From Duganella lactea (GTDB lineage Bacteria > Pseudomonadota > Gammaproteobacteria > Burkholderiales > Burkholderiaceae_D): a stretch of 64,000 nucleotides of DNA. Every line of letters begins with the position of its first letter. Position 1 is the stretch's first letter. Of the stretch, positions 54,401 to 61,807 are shown piece by piece. The stretch covers positions 62,001 through 126,000 of the forward strand of contig NZ_WWCP01000012.1 in NCBI RefSeq assembly GCF_009857505.1. Reading direction: 5' to 3'. Below the pieces are notes generated by a model. The model was not told the DNA's origin, did no database searches, and saw nothing but the letters and a program-made list of their open reading frames with translations. The position numbers were made by a program, and so were the translations under genes.

Positions 54401-54536
54401 GGCCGTCGCCCACGGCGTTCACCTTCACCGCGCGCGGATCGTCGGGCATGGTCTGGTAAGCGGAAACGGAGGCGGCCTGCACCAGTAGAGGCGCGGCGAT
54501 GGCTGCCGCCGCCAGCAAAGTCAAGATTGGTTTCAT
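51471..54536 (-). CDS. secreted double beta-helix (pectate-lyase-superfamily) protein with C-terminal propeller
   Basis: A 1021-residue protein with a Sec signal. Two similar right-handed beta-helix modules follow: one from about residue 37 (VNAVGDGRADDSAAIQAALD; GVVFLPSGRYRITRSLLVP) and one from about 383 (SFGAVGDGVTDDTAAVQKAI; VVYLPQGFYMVRDTIRL). Both open with the GDG-x-x-DD-x-AA-x-x-A signature of the pectate-lyase-3/GH55-like superfamily. From about 740 a six-bladed SMP-30/NHL-like propeller follows (SIAGAVVDSKGKLYFIDRRF; ESAAVDRKGNVYVANGQVF). Polysaccharide hydrolase or lyase activity is expected, but the substrate cannot be assigned. It lies four bases downstream of a GntP permease and overlaps the esterase gene. 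Confidence 0.85.
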   Translation of the reverse strand: MKPILTLLAAAAIAAPLLVQAASVSAYQTMPDDPRAVKVNAVGDGRADDSAAIQAALDAAANRGEGGVVFLPSGRYRITRSLLVPLAVRLYGVGPTRPVLVLGANTPGFQKGVANMVVFTGGDQYTVGKVPVPVKSAVPFSEKVRDANSATFYSAMSNVDVEIGDGNPAAAAVRLRTAQHSYLSHMDFHIGSGLAGVYMVGNESFDLKFYGGRYGILTEKTSPAWQYTLMDTTFEGQREAAIRGHEAGLTLVNTTIRNTPVGIDISRGYGDWLWGKDVRFENVSKAAVVISNEDNVYTQIGFDNALAKNVPTFARFRDSGKTVAGYGPQYQISEFNYGLMLPGLNSVGKFGTHVKGAALKALPAPGKPVMRTLPATGEWASVRSFGAVGDGVTDDTAAVQKAIDSKRVVYLPQGFYMVRDTIRLKPDTVLIGLHPGVTQLVLPNGAPAYAGADGPKALLESAKGGDAIVTGLGLATGEVNPRATALLWKAGADSLVDDIRIQGGHGTRLYDGKRRDPYQKTANFDPIQHWDRQYPSIWVTDGGGGTFIACWSPSTFAQAGFYVSNTKTPGKVYELSAEHHIRAEIVLDNVENWEFLAPQTEQEVRDGMDAISLEIRNSRNITFANYHAYRVTRSIKPAVSAVKMTNSENIRFRNVHVNAESGFATCDENGCDTYLRASKFPFENTLLDLTNKQAVREHEFAVLDIRTPSPGPAAAVFASTAPVPAPAGPFAAAKVEKLEGDFYSIAGAVVDSKGKLYFIDRRFHRIYSWSKAGGLAVVRDAPLDAVNLAIDNSGAIMVLSSFGPEGTVYSFHPDQPAGPLTVIKPTPVTAHAAARTVVPVNFWQNGEFRDQLNFDTYEFTTLAEMFARDVALPKQREYVSPDGSLVLPAYRVFKQGPADHLGWRWSDTLDTYGLVSAGANGRVVFTNGSENRTFSGVTDAGGGITDLKLAANRGGESAAVDRKGNVYVANGQVFVYAPDGKEIGRIDVPERPLQLIFGGADGRTLFILTHHSLYAAGGFDA

Positions 54537-54540
54537 CTGT

Positions 54541-55869
54541 TTATCCTAAAAAGGCGGAGAGAATCAGTACGAAAATGAGCCCGAAAACGCCGACCAGCGT
54601 CTCCATCAGAGTCCAGGAACGGAAGGTATCTTTCAACGACAACCCGAAATACTCCTTGAACATCCAGAAGCCCGAGTCGTTCACATGGCTGCACATCAAG
54701 CTGCCGGCGCCGATCGCCAGCACCATCAACGCCGGATCGGTGCCGGACGCCTGTACCACCGGCGCCACGATGCCGGCCGCCGTCAACCCGGCCACGGTGG
54801 CCGAGCCGAGGCAGATGCGGATCAGCGCCGCCACGATCCAGCCCAGCACCAGCGGCGGCACCGGCAGCGCGCCAAGCTGCATGCCGAGTTGCGCGCTGAC
54901 GCCGGAATCCACCAGCACCTGCTTCAACGCCCCGGCGCCGGCGATCACCAGCAGAATCGGCGCGATATCGCGCAAGGCGTCCTGGGCGCCGGCCATCACC
55001 GCCGGCAGCTTCTGCCCGCGCGCCAGGCCGAGCGTGAACACCGCCACCAGCAAGGCCACCAGCATCACGATCATCGGATTGGCCAGCAAGGCCACCGCCG
55101 ACTTCAGCGCCGGATCGGCGATCGGCAGCGCGCTGGCGGCGGTGGCCGCCGCCAGCAGCCACACCGGCAGCAGCGCCGTGGCAAAGCTGTTGAACACGCC
55201 CGGCAGCTCGGCCTCGTCGCGCAAGCCGGTGCGGAACATCGGCGCCGGTGAGGCCTCGATGCGCTTCAGCGTCATGGCGAATAGCGGCCCGGCGATGATC
55301 AGCGTCGGCACGGCGACGATCATCCCGTAAATCAGCGTGCGCCCCATATCGGCGTGGAACTGCGCCACCAGCGCGGTCGGCGACGGATGCGGCGGCAGGA
55401 AGCCATGCGCGATCGACAGCCCGCACAGCAGCGGTATCGCCAGCGCCACCGCCGGCCTGCCGCTCTGGTACACCAGCGAGAACACCAGCGGCACCAGCAG
55501 CACGAAGCCAACGTTGTAGTAGAGCGGAATGCCGGCGACGAAGCCGGTCAGCGTCAGCGCCACCGGCATGCGCGCGGCGCCGAACACGCCGATCAGGTAA
55601 CTGGCGATGCGCTGCGCCGCGCCGCTGTCGGCGATCAGCTTGCCATACACCGCGCCGAGGCAAACGATCACGATCAGCGAGCCGAGCAGATCACCGATGC
55701 CCTTGTCGATCGATTTCGGAATGCTCTCAAGCGGCATGCCCAGCAGCAGCGCGGCGATCAGCGCCGCCGCCACGAACGCCAGCAGCGGCTGCACCTTGGC
55801 CCAGGCGATCAGCAATGTCAGCGCGCCGACCGATAGCGCCACCGCGACCAGCGACCATGCCGCCGTCAC
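54541..55869 (-). CDS. GntP-family gluconate/sugar-acid permease
   Basis: A 442-residue permease with about 12 hydrophobic segments. GSLIVIVCLGAVYGKLIADSG, GIPLYYNVGFVLLVPLVFSL and CGLSIAHGFLPPHPSPTAL (each within the family core) are diagnostic for GntP-type proton symporters of gluconate and related sugar acids. The start is GTG 55869, overlapping the TGA of an eight-codon leader frame; no separate ribosome-binding site is visible, so translation may depend on that leader. It is the first gene of a three-gene operon with the beta-helix and esterase genes, so it probably imports an acid released by them. Confidence 0.9.
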   Translation of the reverse strand: MTAAWSLVAVALSVGALTLLIAWAKVQPLLAFVAAALIAALLLGMPLESIPKSIDKGIGDLLGSLIVIVCLGAVYGKLIADSGAAQRIASYLIGVFGAARMPVALTLTGFVAGIPLYYNVGFVLLVPLVFSLVYQSGRPAVALAIPLLCGLSIAHGFLPPHPSPTALVAQFHADMGRTLIYGMIVAVPTLIIAGPLFAMTLKRIEASPAPMFRTGLRDEAELPGVFNSFATALLPVWLLAAATAASALPIADPALKSAVALLANPMIVMLVALLVAVFTLGLARGQKLPAVMAGAQDALRDIAPILLVIAGAGALKQVLVDSGVSAQLGMQLGALPVPPLVLGWIVAALIRICLGSATVAGLTAAGIVAPVVQASGTDPALMVLAIGAGSLMCSHVNDSGFWMFKEYFGLSLKDTFRSWTLMETLVGVFGLIFVLILSAFLG

Positions 55870-55892
55870 GGCGCCACATCCAGTATCGTCAT
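55866..55892 (-). other. eight-codon leader ORF coupled to the GntP start
   Basis: ATG 55892, preceded by AAGGGGA, encodes MTILDVAP and ends in a TGA whose first two bases are the last two of the GTG start of the permease (GTGA overlap). It may couple translation, or it may be the true N-terminus separated from the permease by a frameshift or sequencing error. Confidence 0.5.
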
Positions 55893-55929
55893 CTCAGTCC
55901 CCTTGTCATTTTTATAGCAGCCTCCAGAG

Positions 55930-55946
55930 CTAGATAGCGCTAACAT
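55930..55946. promoter_or_regulatory. LacI/GalR-type operator upstream of the GntP operon
   Basis: TAGCGCTA (55935-55942) is a perfect 8-base palindrome with the central GCGC typical of LacI/GalR operators; on the minus strand it reads ATGTTAGCGCTATCT. A TATAAA (-10-like) lies about 20 bases downstream on the minus strand, so the site would overlap the -35 region of the operon promoter and act by repression. Confidence 0.6.
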
Positions 55947-56134
55947 TTGTATGAACTTTAGCCTACATTGGGAATTTGTAAAGAAATATTCGTACTGCGT
56001 CGCAGCATGAACCGCGCGACACCGTAAAGGCGCCGACCAAGATACCGCGCACCGCCGCCATCGGCAACATGCCGGCCCAGCGCATGCTGTAATATCCGGG
56101 GAGGCAATCACACCAACAACAAGCGACCCGACAC

Positions 56135-57403
56135 ATGACCGACGCACGCCCATTGACCGGCCAGGATTACAAAACCCTTACGCTCGCGGCCCTGGGCGGC
56201 GCGCTTGAATTCTACGATTTCATCATCTTCGTCTTCTTCGCCAACGCCATCGGCCAGTTGTTCTTCCCGCCCGAAATGCCGGACTGGCTGCGCACCCTGC
56301 AAACCTTCGGCATCTTCGCCGCCGGCTACGTGGTGCGGCCGCTGGGCGGCATCGTCATGGCGCACTTCGGCGACCTGCTGGGCCGCAAGCGCATGTTCAC
56401 CTTGTCGATCCTGATGATGGCGTTGCCGACGCTGGCCATCGGCCTGCTGCCGACCTACGCCAGCATCGGCCTCGCCGCCCCGCTGTTGCTGCTGTTGATG
56501 CGCGTGTTCCAGGGCGCGGCGGTGGGCGGCGAGGTGCCGGGGGCATGGGTATTCGTCTCCGAGCACGTGCCGGCGCGCCATACCGGCTACGCCTGCGGCA
56601 TGCTGACGGCCGGCCTGACCTTCGGCATCCTGCTGGGCTCGCTGGTCGCGACCGGCATCAACACCGTCTACCCGCCGGACGAGGTGCTGGCCGGCGCCTG
56701 GCGCTGGCCGTTCCTGCTGGGCGGCGTATTCGGGCTGGGCGCCATGTATTTGCGCCGCTGGCTGCACGAAACGCCGGTGTTCGCCGAGATGGCGCAGCGC
56801 AAGGTGCTGGCCGCCGAAATGCCGCTCAAGTCGGTGCTGCGCAACCATCGCGGCGCCGTCGCCGGCGCCATGCTGCTGACGTGGATGCTGTCGGCCGGCA
56901 TCGTGGTGGTGATCCTGATGACACCGGCGCTGCTGCAAAAGATTTATCACATCGACGCGCGCACCACGCTGGTGGCCAACAGCGTCGCCACCTTGTGCCT
57001 GGCGGTGGGCTGCATCTTCTACGGCGTGCTGGCCGACCGCCTGGGCCCCAAACCGGTGCTGCTGGTCGGCTCGGCGCTGCTGGCCGTCTGCACCTACGTG
57101 TTCTACACTACGCTGCGCGCGCAGCCGGAACTGCTGCTGCCGCTGTACGGCCTGACCGGCTTCGCGGTCGGCGTGGTCGGCGCCGTGCCGTGCGTGCTGG
57201 TGCAGGCGTTTCCGGCGCAGGTGCGCTTTTCCGGACTGTCGTTCTCGTATAACGTCTCCTACGCCATCTTCGGCGGGCTGACGCCGGTGGTGGTGACGCT
57301 GATGCTGAAGAACGACCCGCTGGGCCCCGCCTACTACGTCATCGGCGTCTGCCTGGTCGGCATCGCCACCGCGCTGTTCATCCGTTCAGCGCAGCGCGCG
57401 TAG
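56135..57403 (+). CDS. MFS transporter, metabolite:H+ symporter (ProP/ShiA-like) type
   Basis: A 422-residue permease with 12 predicted membrane helices. LGGALEFYDFIIFVFFANAI in TM1, GGIVMAHFGDLLGRKRMFTLS (the MFS loop 2-3 signature) and RVFQGAAVGGEVPGAWVFVSEH are characteristic of the metabolite:proton symporter family. The substrate may be a small organic acid, betaine or similar. It is divergent from the GntP operon (265-base gap) and its 3' end overlaps the convergent dioxygenase gene by 18 bases. Confidence 0.9.
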   Translation: MTDARPLTGQDYKTLTLAALGGALEFYDFIIFVFFANAIGQLFFPPEMPDWLRTLQTFGIFAAGYVVRPLGGIVMAHFGDLLGRKRMFTLSILMMALPTLAIGLLPTYASIGLAAPLLLLLMRVFQGAAVGGEVPGAWVFVSEHVPARHTGYACGMLTAGLTFGILLGSLVATGINTVYPPDEVLAGAWRWPFLLGGVFGLGAMYLRRWLHETPVFAEMAQRKVLAAEMPLKSVLRNHRGAVAGAMLLTWMLSAGIVVVILMTPALLQKIYHIDARTTLVANSVATLCLAVGCIFYGVLADRLGPKPVLLVGSALLAVCTYVFYTTLRAQPELLLPLYGLTGFAVGVVGAVPCVLVQAFPAQVRFSGLSFSYNVSYAIFGGLTPVVVTLMLKNDPLGPAYYVIGVCLVGIATALFIRSAQRA

Positions 57404-58297
57404 CATCGAATACACCAGCGGATAGTCGGACTTGATGGTCGCCTTCAGCACACCGGCCAGCGTGTGGCTATCCTCATGCAGCACGATGGGCACGTTGTTG
57501 ACGGCGATGTAGCGATCGGTCGGCGCGTTGGTCAGATGGCGGCGCAGCGGTTTCGAGTCCGGCACGTAATGGCCGGTGAAGGAACGGCGTGTGTGACGGC
57601 CATCAATGGTCGGCAAGCTGCCGTGCACCGTCATCGCCGACCACAGAATCACATCGCCCTGCCGCATCGCCGGCGCCACGCCATCGCGCGCCATGCCGGC
57701 CATTTTCTCCTTGTAGCGCGGGCCATTCGGATCATCGACGGCGCCGACGGCGGACCGATGACTGCCCGGCACCAGGTAGAAACGGCCGGCGTCGGGATGG
57801 ATATCCTCCGCCGCGATCCACACCCCGATCATCTGCCCAGCCGCCGACGCATCGAGATAATCGCCGTCGCGATGCGCCCAGGTGGCCTGGTTGCCGTCGA
57901 AGTACATGGTGTGCACCAGCCGCGCCGGCTCGCCGAACAGCTGTTGCATCAGCTGGCGCACATGCGGATGCGTCAGCAGCTCCAGCCCGTGCTGACGGAA
58001 CGCGCGGAAGCGGCGGCCGCCGATATCCTGCAGATTCATGATCGGATACTTCATGTGGCCATGCTCGGTATAGACATTGCGCTCGTAGCGGCCGGATGCG
58101 TGACGCTTGAAGTAGGCGCGCCGCGCCGGCCACACCTCGCGCAGAAAGGCCTGCCGCGCGGTTTCGCAGACCGCCGGCGGCAGCAGGCCCCGCAGCACAA
58201 CATACCCCTCGCGCTCGAAGTGTTCGCGCAGGGCCGGCACATCATGGGCCGGTGAATCGCCGTCCGGCTCGGGACGGATCAGAATATCGGGGTGCAT
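57386..58297 (-). CDS. phytanoyl-CoA dioxygenase (PhyH)-family iron/2-oxoglutarate enzyme
   Basis: A 303-residue double-stranded beta-helix oxygenase. REHFEREGYVVLRGLLPPAV is the usual PhyH opening. The iron ligands are in TWAHRDGDYL (HxD) and the distal His in MTVHGSLPT, with a 2-oxoglutarate-binding Arg in the RRSFTGHYV segment. Members hydroxylate diverse small molecules using 2-oxoglutarate and oxygen. ATG 58297 follows AGGAGG; a longer frame to 58324 is rejected. The substrate is unknown, and the neighbouring MFS transporter may import it. Confidence 0.87.
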   Translation of the reverse strand: MHPDILIRPEPDGDSPAHDVPALREHFEREGYVVLRGLLPPAVCETARQAFLREVWPARRAYFKRHASGRYERNVYTEHGHMKYPIMNLQDIGGRRFRAFRQHGLELLTHPHVRQLMQQLFGEPARLVHTMYFDGNQATWAHRDGDYLDASAAGQMIGVWIAAEDIHPDAGRFYLVPGSHRSAVGAVDDPNGPRYKEKMAGMARDGVAPAMRQGDVILWSAMTVHGSLPTIDGRHTRRSFTGHYVPDSKPLRRHLTNAPTDRYIAVNNVPIVLHEDSHTLAGVLKATIKSDYPLVYSMLRALR

Positions 58298-58447
58298 ACA
58301 ACCTCCTGGCAATGGAACATCCATTCTGAGGCGCGTCCCGTTGCCACGACTGCGCTACCTCAATACCGATTTTTTTGCCACACCCGGCGCAGCGCCGGCA
58401 TTATTTGTAGCATACTGACGCCACATCCAACCTCGGGAGCATCGGAC

Positions 58448-58660
58448 ATGAAGTTTGATTGGCATGGCGGGGACATCTTGCGAACGACGCTGATCGATGC
58501 CGACTATCGACATACCCAAAACGTCCGCCGCTTCATGACGGCGCAATGCGGCCCGCATTTCAAGTTCGACCGCGAGTTCATGGCCTGGGTACGCAGTGGC
58601 GCCGCCACCAACATGGGCGATGTGGTCGACGAATGGACACGGCGTGAACAACTGCCGTAA
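58448..58660 (+). CDS. DUF6434-like small protein
   Basis: A 70-residue protein. The core FDWHGGDILRTTLIDADYRH followed by TQNVRRFMTAQCG and FKFDREFMAWVRS matches the DUF6434 pattern (T-x-I-x-D-x-Y-x-x-TQNVRRF). This small domain is often found with SAP-like or DNA-associated proteins, but its function is unknown. GGGAGC lies upstream of ATG 58448. It is followed 12 bases later by a DUF2164 gene in the same direction, so they form a small operon. Confidence 0.75.
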   Translation: MKFDWHGGDILRTTLIDADYRHTQNVRRFMTAQCGPHFKFDREFMAWVRSGAATNMGDVVDEWTRREQLP

Positions 58661-58672
58661 AGGAGCACAAAG

Positions 58673-58942
58673 GTGGCAATCGAGTTAAAGAAAGAAGTCC
58701 GCGACGAGTTGGTTCAATCGATCCAACGATATTTCGACGAAAATATGGATGACAAGATCGGCAATATCGCCGCCGGCGGCCTGCTCGGATTTGTACTTGA
58801 GGAGATTGGCCCGGTTATCTATAACAAGGCGGTGGCCGACGTGCAAGAGCGTCTGCAGATCCGCGTTGCGGATCTCGAATTTGAAGTCCACGAAGAGGAA
58901 TTCCAGTACTGGAAAAAATATGACCCGCCGCGCCGCCGGTAG
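58673..58942 (+). CDS. DUF2164 family protein
   Basis: An 89-residue protein: LKKEVRDELVQSIQRYFDEN, then LLGFVLEEIGPVIYNKAVAD, and VADLEFEVHEEEFQYW. These match the DUF2164 family of small cytoplasmic helical proteins of unknown role. The start is GTG 58673, supported by AAAGGAG upstream. It is co-directional with the DUF6434 gene and convergent with the hybrid kinase gene; a GC-rich hairpin separates them. Confidence 0.88.
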   Translation: MAIELKKEVRDELVQSIQRYFDENMDDKIGNIAAGGLLGFVLEEIGPVIYNKAVADVQERLQIRVADLEFEVHEEEFQYWKKYDPPRRR

Positions 58943-58948
58943 GCTGAC

Positions 58949-58974
58949 CGCGGCCAGGTGCGCCCCCGGCCGCG
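58949..58974. terminator. candidate bidirectional terminator hairpin
   Basis: CGCGGCC and GGCCGCG form a perfect 7-bp GC stem around a 12-base loop in the gap between the convergent genes ending at 58942 and 58976. No U-run follows on either side, so it is a stem only and termination is probable but not certain. Confidence 0.5.
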
Positions 58975-58975
58975 C

Positions 58976-61423
58976 TCACGGCGCCGGCGCCAGCTGCGCC
59001 GCCGTGCCGGCGTCACGCGCGGCGGCCTCACGCAACGCCGTCAGCGCCGAAGCCTGCGCGGGCATGTCGTCCTGGTGGCAGGCGGACTCCAACCGGGCCG
59101 CGCACGCGCCTGTGGCGGGGCAGCCGAAAGTCGCCGCCGCGCCCTTGATCGCGTGCGCTTCCATGAAGACCGCCTGGACCTCGCCGCGCGCCAGCGCCGC
59201 GCCGATCCGCTCCACGCGATCGACGATGCCGGTTTTGAAGGCGTGGCGCAACGGCGCAAACTCCGGCAGATCGGCAAAGCCGATGTCCGTCCCGGCGCAG
59301 CCCAGGTAGCGCCGCACCACCTGCTGGAAGGCGTGGCGCTCGATCGGCTTGGCCAGGCAATCGCTGAAACCCGCGGCAAGATAGCGCGCATGGTCGTCGG
59401 CCAGCACATTGGCGGTGAGCGCCACCACCGGTCGCGTAAACCCCGCCTCGCGCAGACGCCGGGTGGCGCTGACGCCGTCCAGCACCGGCATTTGGATATC
59501 CATTAACACCAGGTCCGGCGCCTGCGCCAGCGCGTCGGCCACACCCTGTTCGCCATCCTGCGCGCACCGCACCTCGGCGCCCATCTTCTCCAGCAAAGAA
59601 CGCACCAGCAGGCGGTTGTCGGCACCGTCCTCGACCACCAGCACGCGGCCGACCACCGGCCCGCTGTCATCCACCTCGGCCACTGAGGGCAGCGCCGCCG
59701 CCGGCAACGCGCGCACCGTCACCGTCATGCAGGTGCCCTGCCCCAGCGCACTTTCGGCCCGCACCTCGCCGCCCATGGCCGTGGCCAACTGCCGCACCAG
59801 ATACAGGCCCAAACCGGAACCGCCGAATCGCCGCGTAACGCTGCTGTCGGCCTGGACAAACGGTGCGAACAGGCCAGCCAGCTGCTGGTCGCTCATGCCG
59901 ATGCCGGTGTCGCGCACCTGGCAGCAAAGCAACTGCGCGTCGTCCTGGTACCACAGCGACACGTCCACCGTGCCGCGCTCGGTGAACTTGATGGCGTTCG
60001 ACACCAGGTTGAGCAAGATCTGGCGCCAGCGGGTCGGATCACCCCGCACCGCCGCCGGCATCGCGCCATGGGTGACGGCGCGGTAATCGACACCGCGCAC
60101 GCTGGCCGCGCCGCGCATCAACGCGCTGACCGCCGCCAGTGCCTCGTCGGGCGAGAACGGTACATGCTCCAACACCAATTTGCCGGATTCGACCTTGGAG
60201 ATATCCAGGATATCGTTGATCAGCGACAGCAGGTGCTGGCTGTTGCGCACAATAATGCGTCCCAGCTCGGCCGTCTCGCCGCGGTCGGCATGCTCCAGCT
60301 GTTCGGCAAAACCGATGACGGCCGTGAGCGGGGTGCGGATCTCGTGGCTCATCATCGCCAGGAAGGCCGACTTGGCGCGGCTGGCGGCATCGGCCTCGGC
60401 CTTGAGGGCGCGTTGCTCCCGTACCGCGCTGTCCCGTCGGCGCATGGCGCGCAGCACGATCACGCAGGCCGCCAGCACCGCCACGCTACACACCAGCCCC
60501 ACCATGCTCAACTGCCAGGCGAAGAGGTACCACTGCGCCAGGAACACCGCCTCCGGCACGCTTACATTAATAATCATCGGGTAGTTCGGGATCAGCCGCG
60601 CCGCCCCCATGCGCGTGACCAGCCGGCCGTTGTCGGCCAGACGCGGCGTGCGCACCACGGCGGTGCCGGCCTCGCGCCGCTGCCGCTCAATCACCTCATA
60701 GCTGCTGCCGCCGCGGTTGATCTTCCCCATGACCTCGTCCTGGTGCGGCCAGCGCGCCAGCAGCGTGAAGTCGCGCCGGTAGAGCGTCACGGCGGAGCCG
60801 TCGCTCAGCTTGATCTTGCCATAGAAGTCGCTGATCTGCCGGCTGCCAACGCCGACCAGCACCACACCGAGAAAACCGCCGTCCACCCCGTTGATACGGC
60901 GCGACAAGTAAAAGGTCCAGCTGCCGTTGCCTTTGTTGCGCACCGGCTGGCTGACATACAGCCCCAGTGTCGGATGGTCGCGGTGCGCTTTAAAATAGTC
61001 GCGGTCGGCCAGGTTGATCGGCGGCGCCGGATAGCTGCGGGTGAAGTTGATCACCTGGCCGTCCGCCGCCACCACGGTGGCGACATCAATTTGCGGCAGC
61101 ACCCGCTTGCGGTCCTGCAAGCGCTGGAACTCGACTTCGTCGCTGAGCTGAGCCCGCAGGCTGGCGCTGTCGTGCACGCCAAGCAGCTGAATCCGTTCCA
61201 ACATGCCGTCCAGCATCAGGTCGGCCGCCCCCATTTCGTGCGCGGTCTGCTCCGCCAACAACAAGGCGGTACCGTCGAGTTGGTCGCGCCACTCGGCGAT
61301 CTCGCTGTCGTGCACCTGCTGCAAGGCAATGCCCAGCGCGCAAGCGATGGTGCTCAGCAAGGCGGCGCCGGTGGCGGCGATCAGCCGACGGGAACGTTGG
61401 GAATCAGGCATATTGCAATCCAT
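58976..61423 (-). CDS. hybrid sensor histidine kinase (Cache sensor, HisKA, HATPase, receiver, Hpt)
   Basis: An 815-residue protein. TM1 (about 15-34) and TM2 (about 300-325) bracket a double-Cache-like periplasmic sensor (INLADRDYFKAHRDHPTLGL; VSQPVRNKGNGSWTFYLSRR). The kinase core has H360 in MSHEIRTPL, N-box LNLVSNAIKFTERG, and G boxes DTGIGM and FGGSGLGL. A receiver follows with D642 in LMDIQMP and Lys in CLAKPIE, and then a C-terminal Hpt domain with H757 in EAHAIKGAAATFG. It can therefore run a full phosphorelay internally and pass phosphate on through Hpt. ATG 61423 or 61411 could start it. The HD-GYP regulator and HTH-receiver protein nearby are candidate outputs. Confidence 0.92.
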   Translation of the reverse strand: MDCNMPDSQRSRRLIAATGAALLSTIACALGIALQQVHDSEIAEWRDQLDGTALLLAEQTAHEMGAADLMLDGMLERIQLLGVHDSASLRAQLSDEVEFQRLQDRKRVLPQIDVATVVAADGQVINFTRSYPAPPINLADRDYFKAHRDHPTLGLYVSQPVRNKGNGSWTFYLSRRINGVDGGFLGVVLVGVGSRQISDFYGKIKLSDGSAVTLYRRDFTLLARWPHQDEVMGKINRGGSSYEVIERQRREAGTAVVRTPRLADNGRLVTRMGAARLIPNYPMIINVSVPEAVFLAQWYLFAWQLSMVGLVCSVAVLAACVIVLRAMRRRDSAVREQRALKAEADAASRAKSAFLAMMSHEIRTPLTAVIGFAEQLEHADRGETAELGRIIVRNSQHLLSLINDILDISKVESGKLVLEHVPFSPDEALAAVSALMRGAASVRGVDYRAVTHGAMPAAVRGDPTRWRQILLNLVSNAIKFTERGTVDVSLWYQDDAQLLCCQVRDTGIGMSDQQLAGLFAPFVQADSSVTRRFGGSGLGLYLVRQLATAMGGEVRAESALGQGTCMTVTVRALPAAALPSVAEVDDSGPVVGRVLVVEDGADNRLLVRSLLEKMGAEVRCAQDGEQGVADALAQAPDLVLMDIQMPVLDGVSATRRLREAGFTRPVVALTANVLADDHARYLAAGFSDCLAKPIERHAFQQVVRRYLGCAGTDIGFADLPEFAPLRHAFKTGIVDRVERIGAALARGEVQAVFMEAHAIKGAAATFGCPATGACAARLESACHQDDMPAQASALTALREAAARDAGTAAQLAPAP

Positions 61424-61519
61424 CAAGAGTCTTCACGATAGCACCACCGCCCCGTTCGGCGCCTGATTTCCGCCGTCCCCGGCGGCGACTGTTGCATCGG
61501 CGCCACCCCTGGCGGTTCG

Positions 61520-61807
61520 CTATCGGTACTCTCGCGCATCAAGGGGCGCAGCGTGGTCCAGCAGGTGCTGGCGCGCCTGCAGACGCTTCAGCTCGGCGAT
61601 CGGAATATCGAACGCCTCGTGGATGCGCAACATCACTTCCGCCGTCAGCGGCGCGTGCCGGTGACGGATCTTGCTGATGCTCGACGGCGCCAGCCGCAAC
61701 AGCCGGCTAAGTTCCGCATCGTTCCTCAGGCGCCAGCGCGCGATCACCTCGTCCAGCAGGCAGTGCGCCAGCCCGGCGCCACCAGTGTGGTGCGACCGGC
61801 GGCTCAT
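61520..61807 (-). CDS. small XRE/Cro-like helix-turn-helix protein
   Basis: A 95-residue protein with a Cro/C1-type helix-turn-helix: LRNDAELSRLLRLAPSSISK, then LTAEVMLRIHEAFDIPIAEL. The ATG at 61807 overlaps the stop codon of the HD-GYP gene (ATGA), so it is translated with it. It probably binds DNA as a dimer and may report on or feed back into the same signalling module. The frame to 61831 is rejected because of the coupling and absence of another ribosome-binding site. The C-terminus (HLLDHAAPLDAREYR) is short and has no sensor domain. Confidence 0.8.
   Translation of the reverse strand: MSRRSHHTGGAGLAHCLLDEVIARWRLRNDAELSRLLRLAPSSISKIRHRHAPLTAEVMLRIHEAFDIPIAELKRLQARQHLLDHAAPLDAREYR

Noticed and set aside
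51351..54488. 1045-codon plus-strand frame opposite the beta-helix gene
   Set aside because: His/Arg/Gln-rich translation typical of an antisense frame. The minus-strand product has a signal peptide and clear domains.
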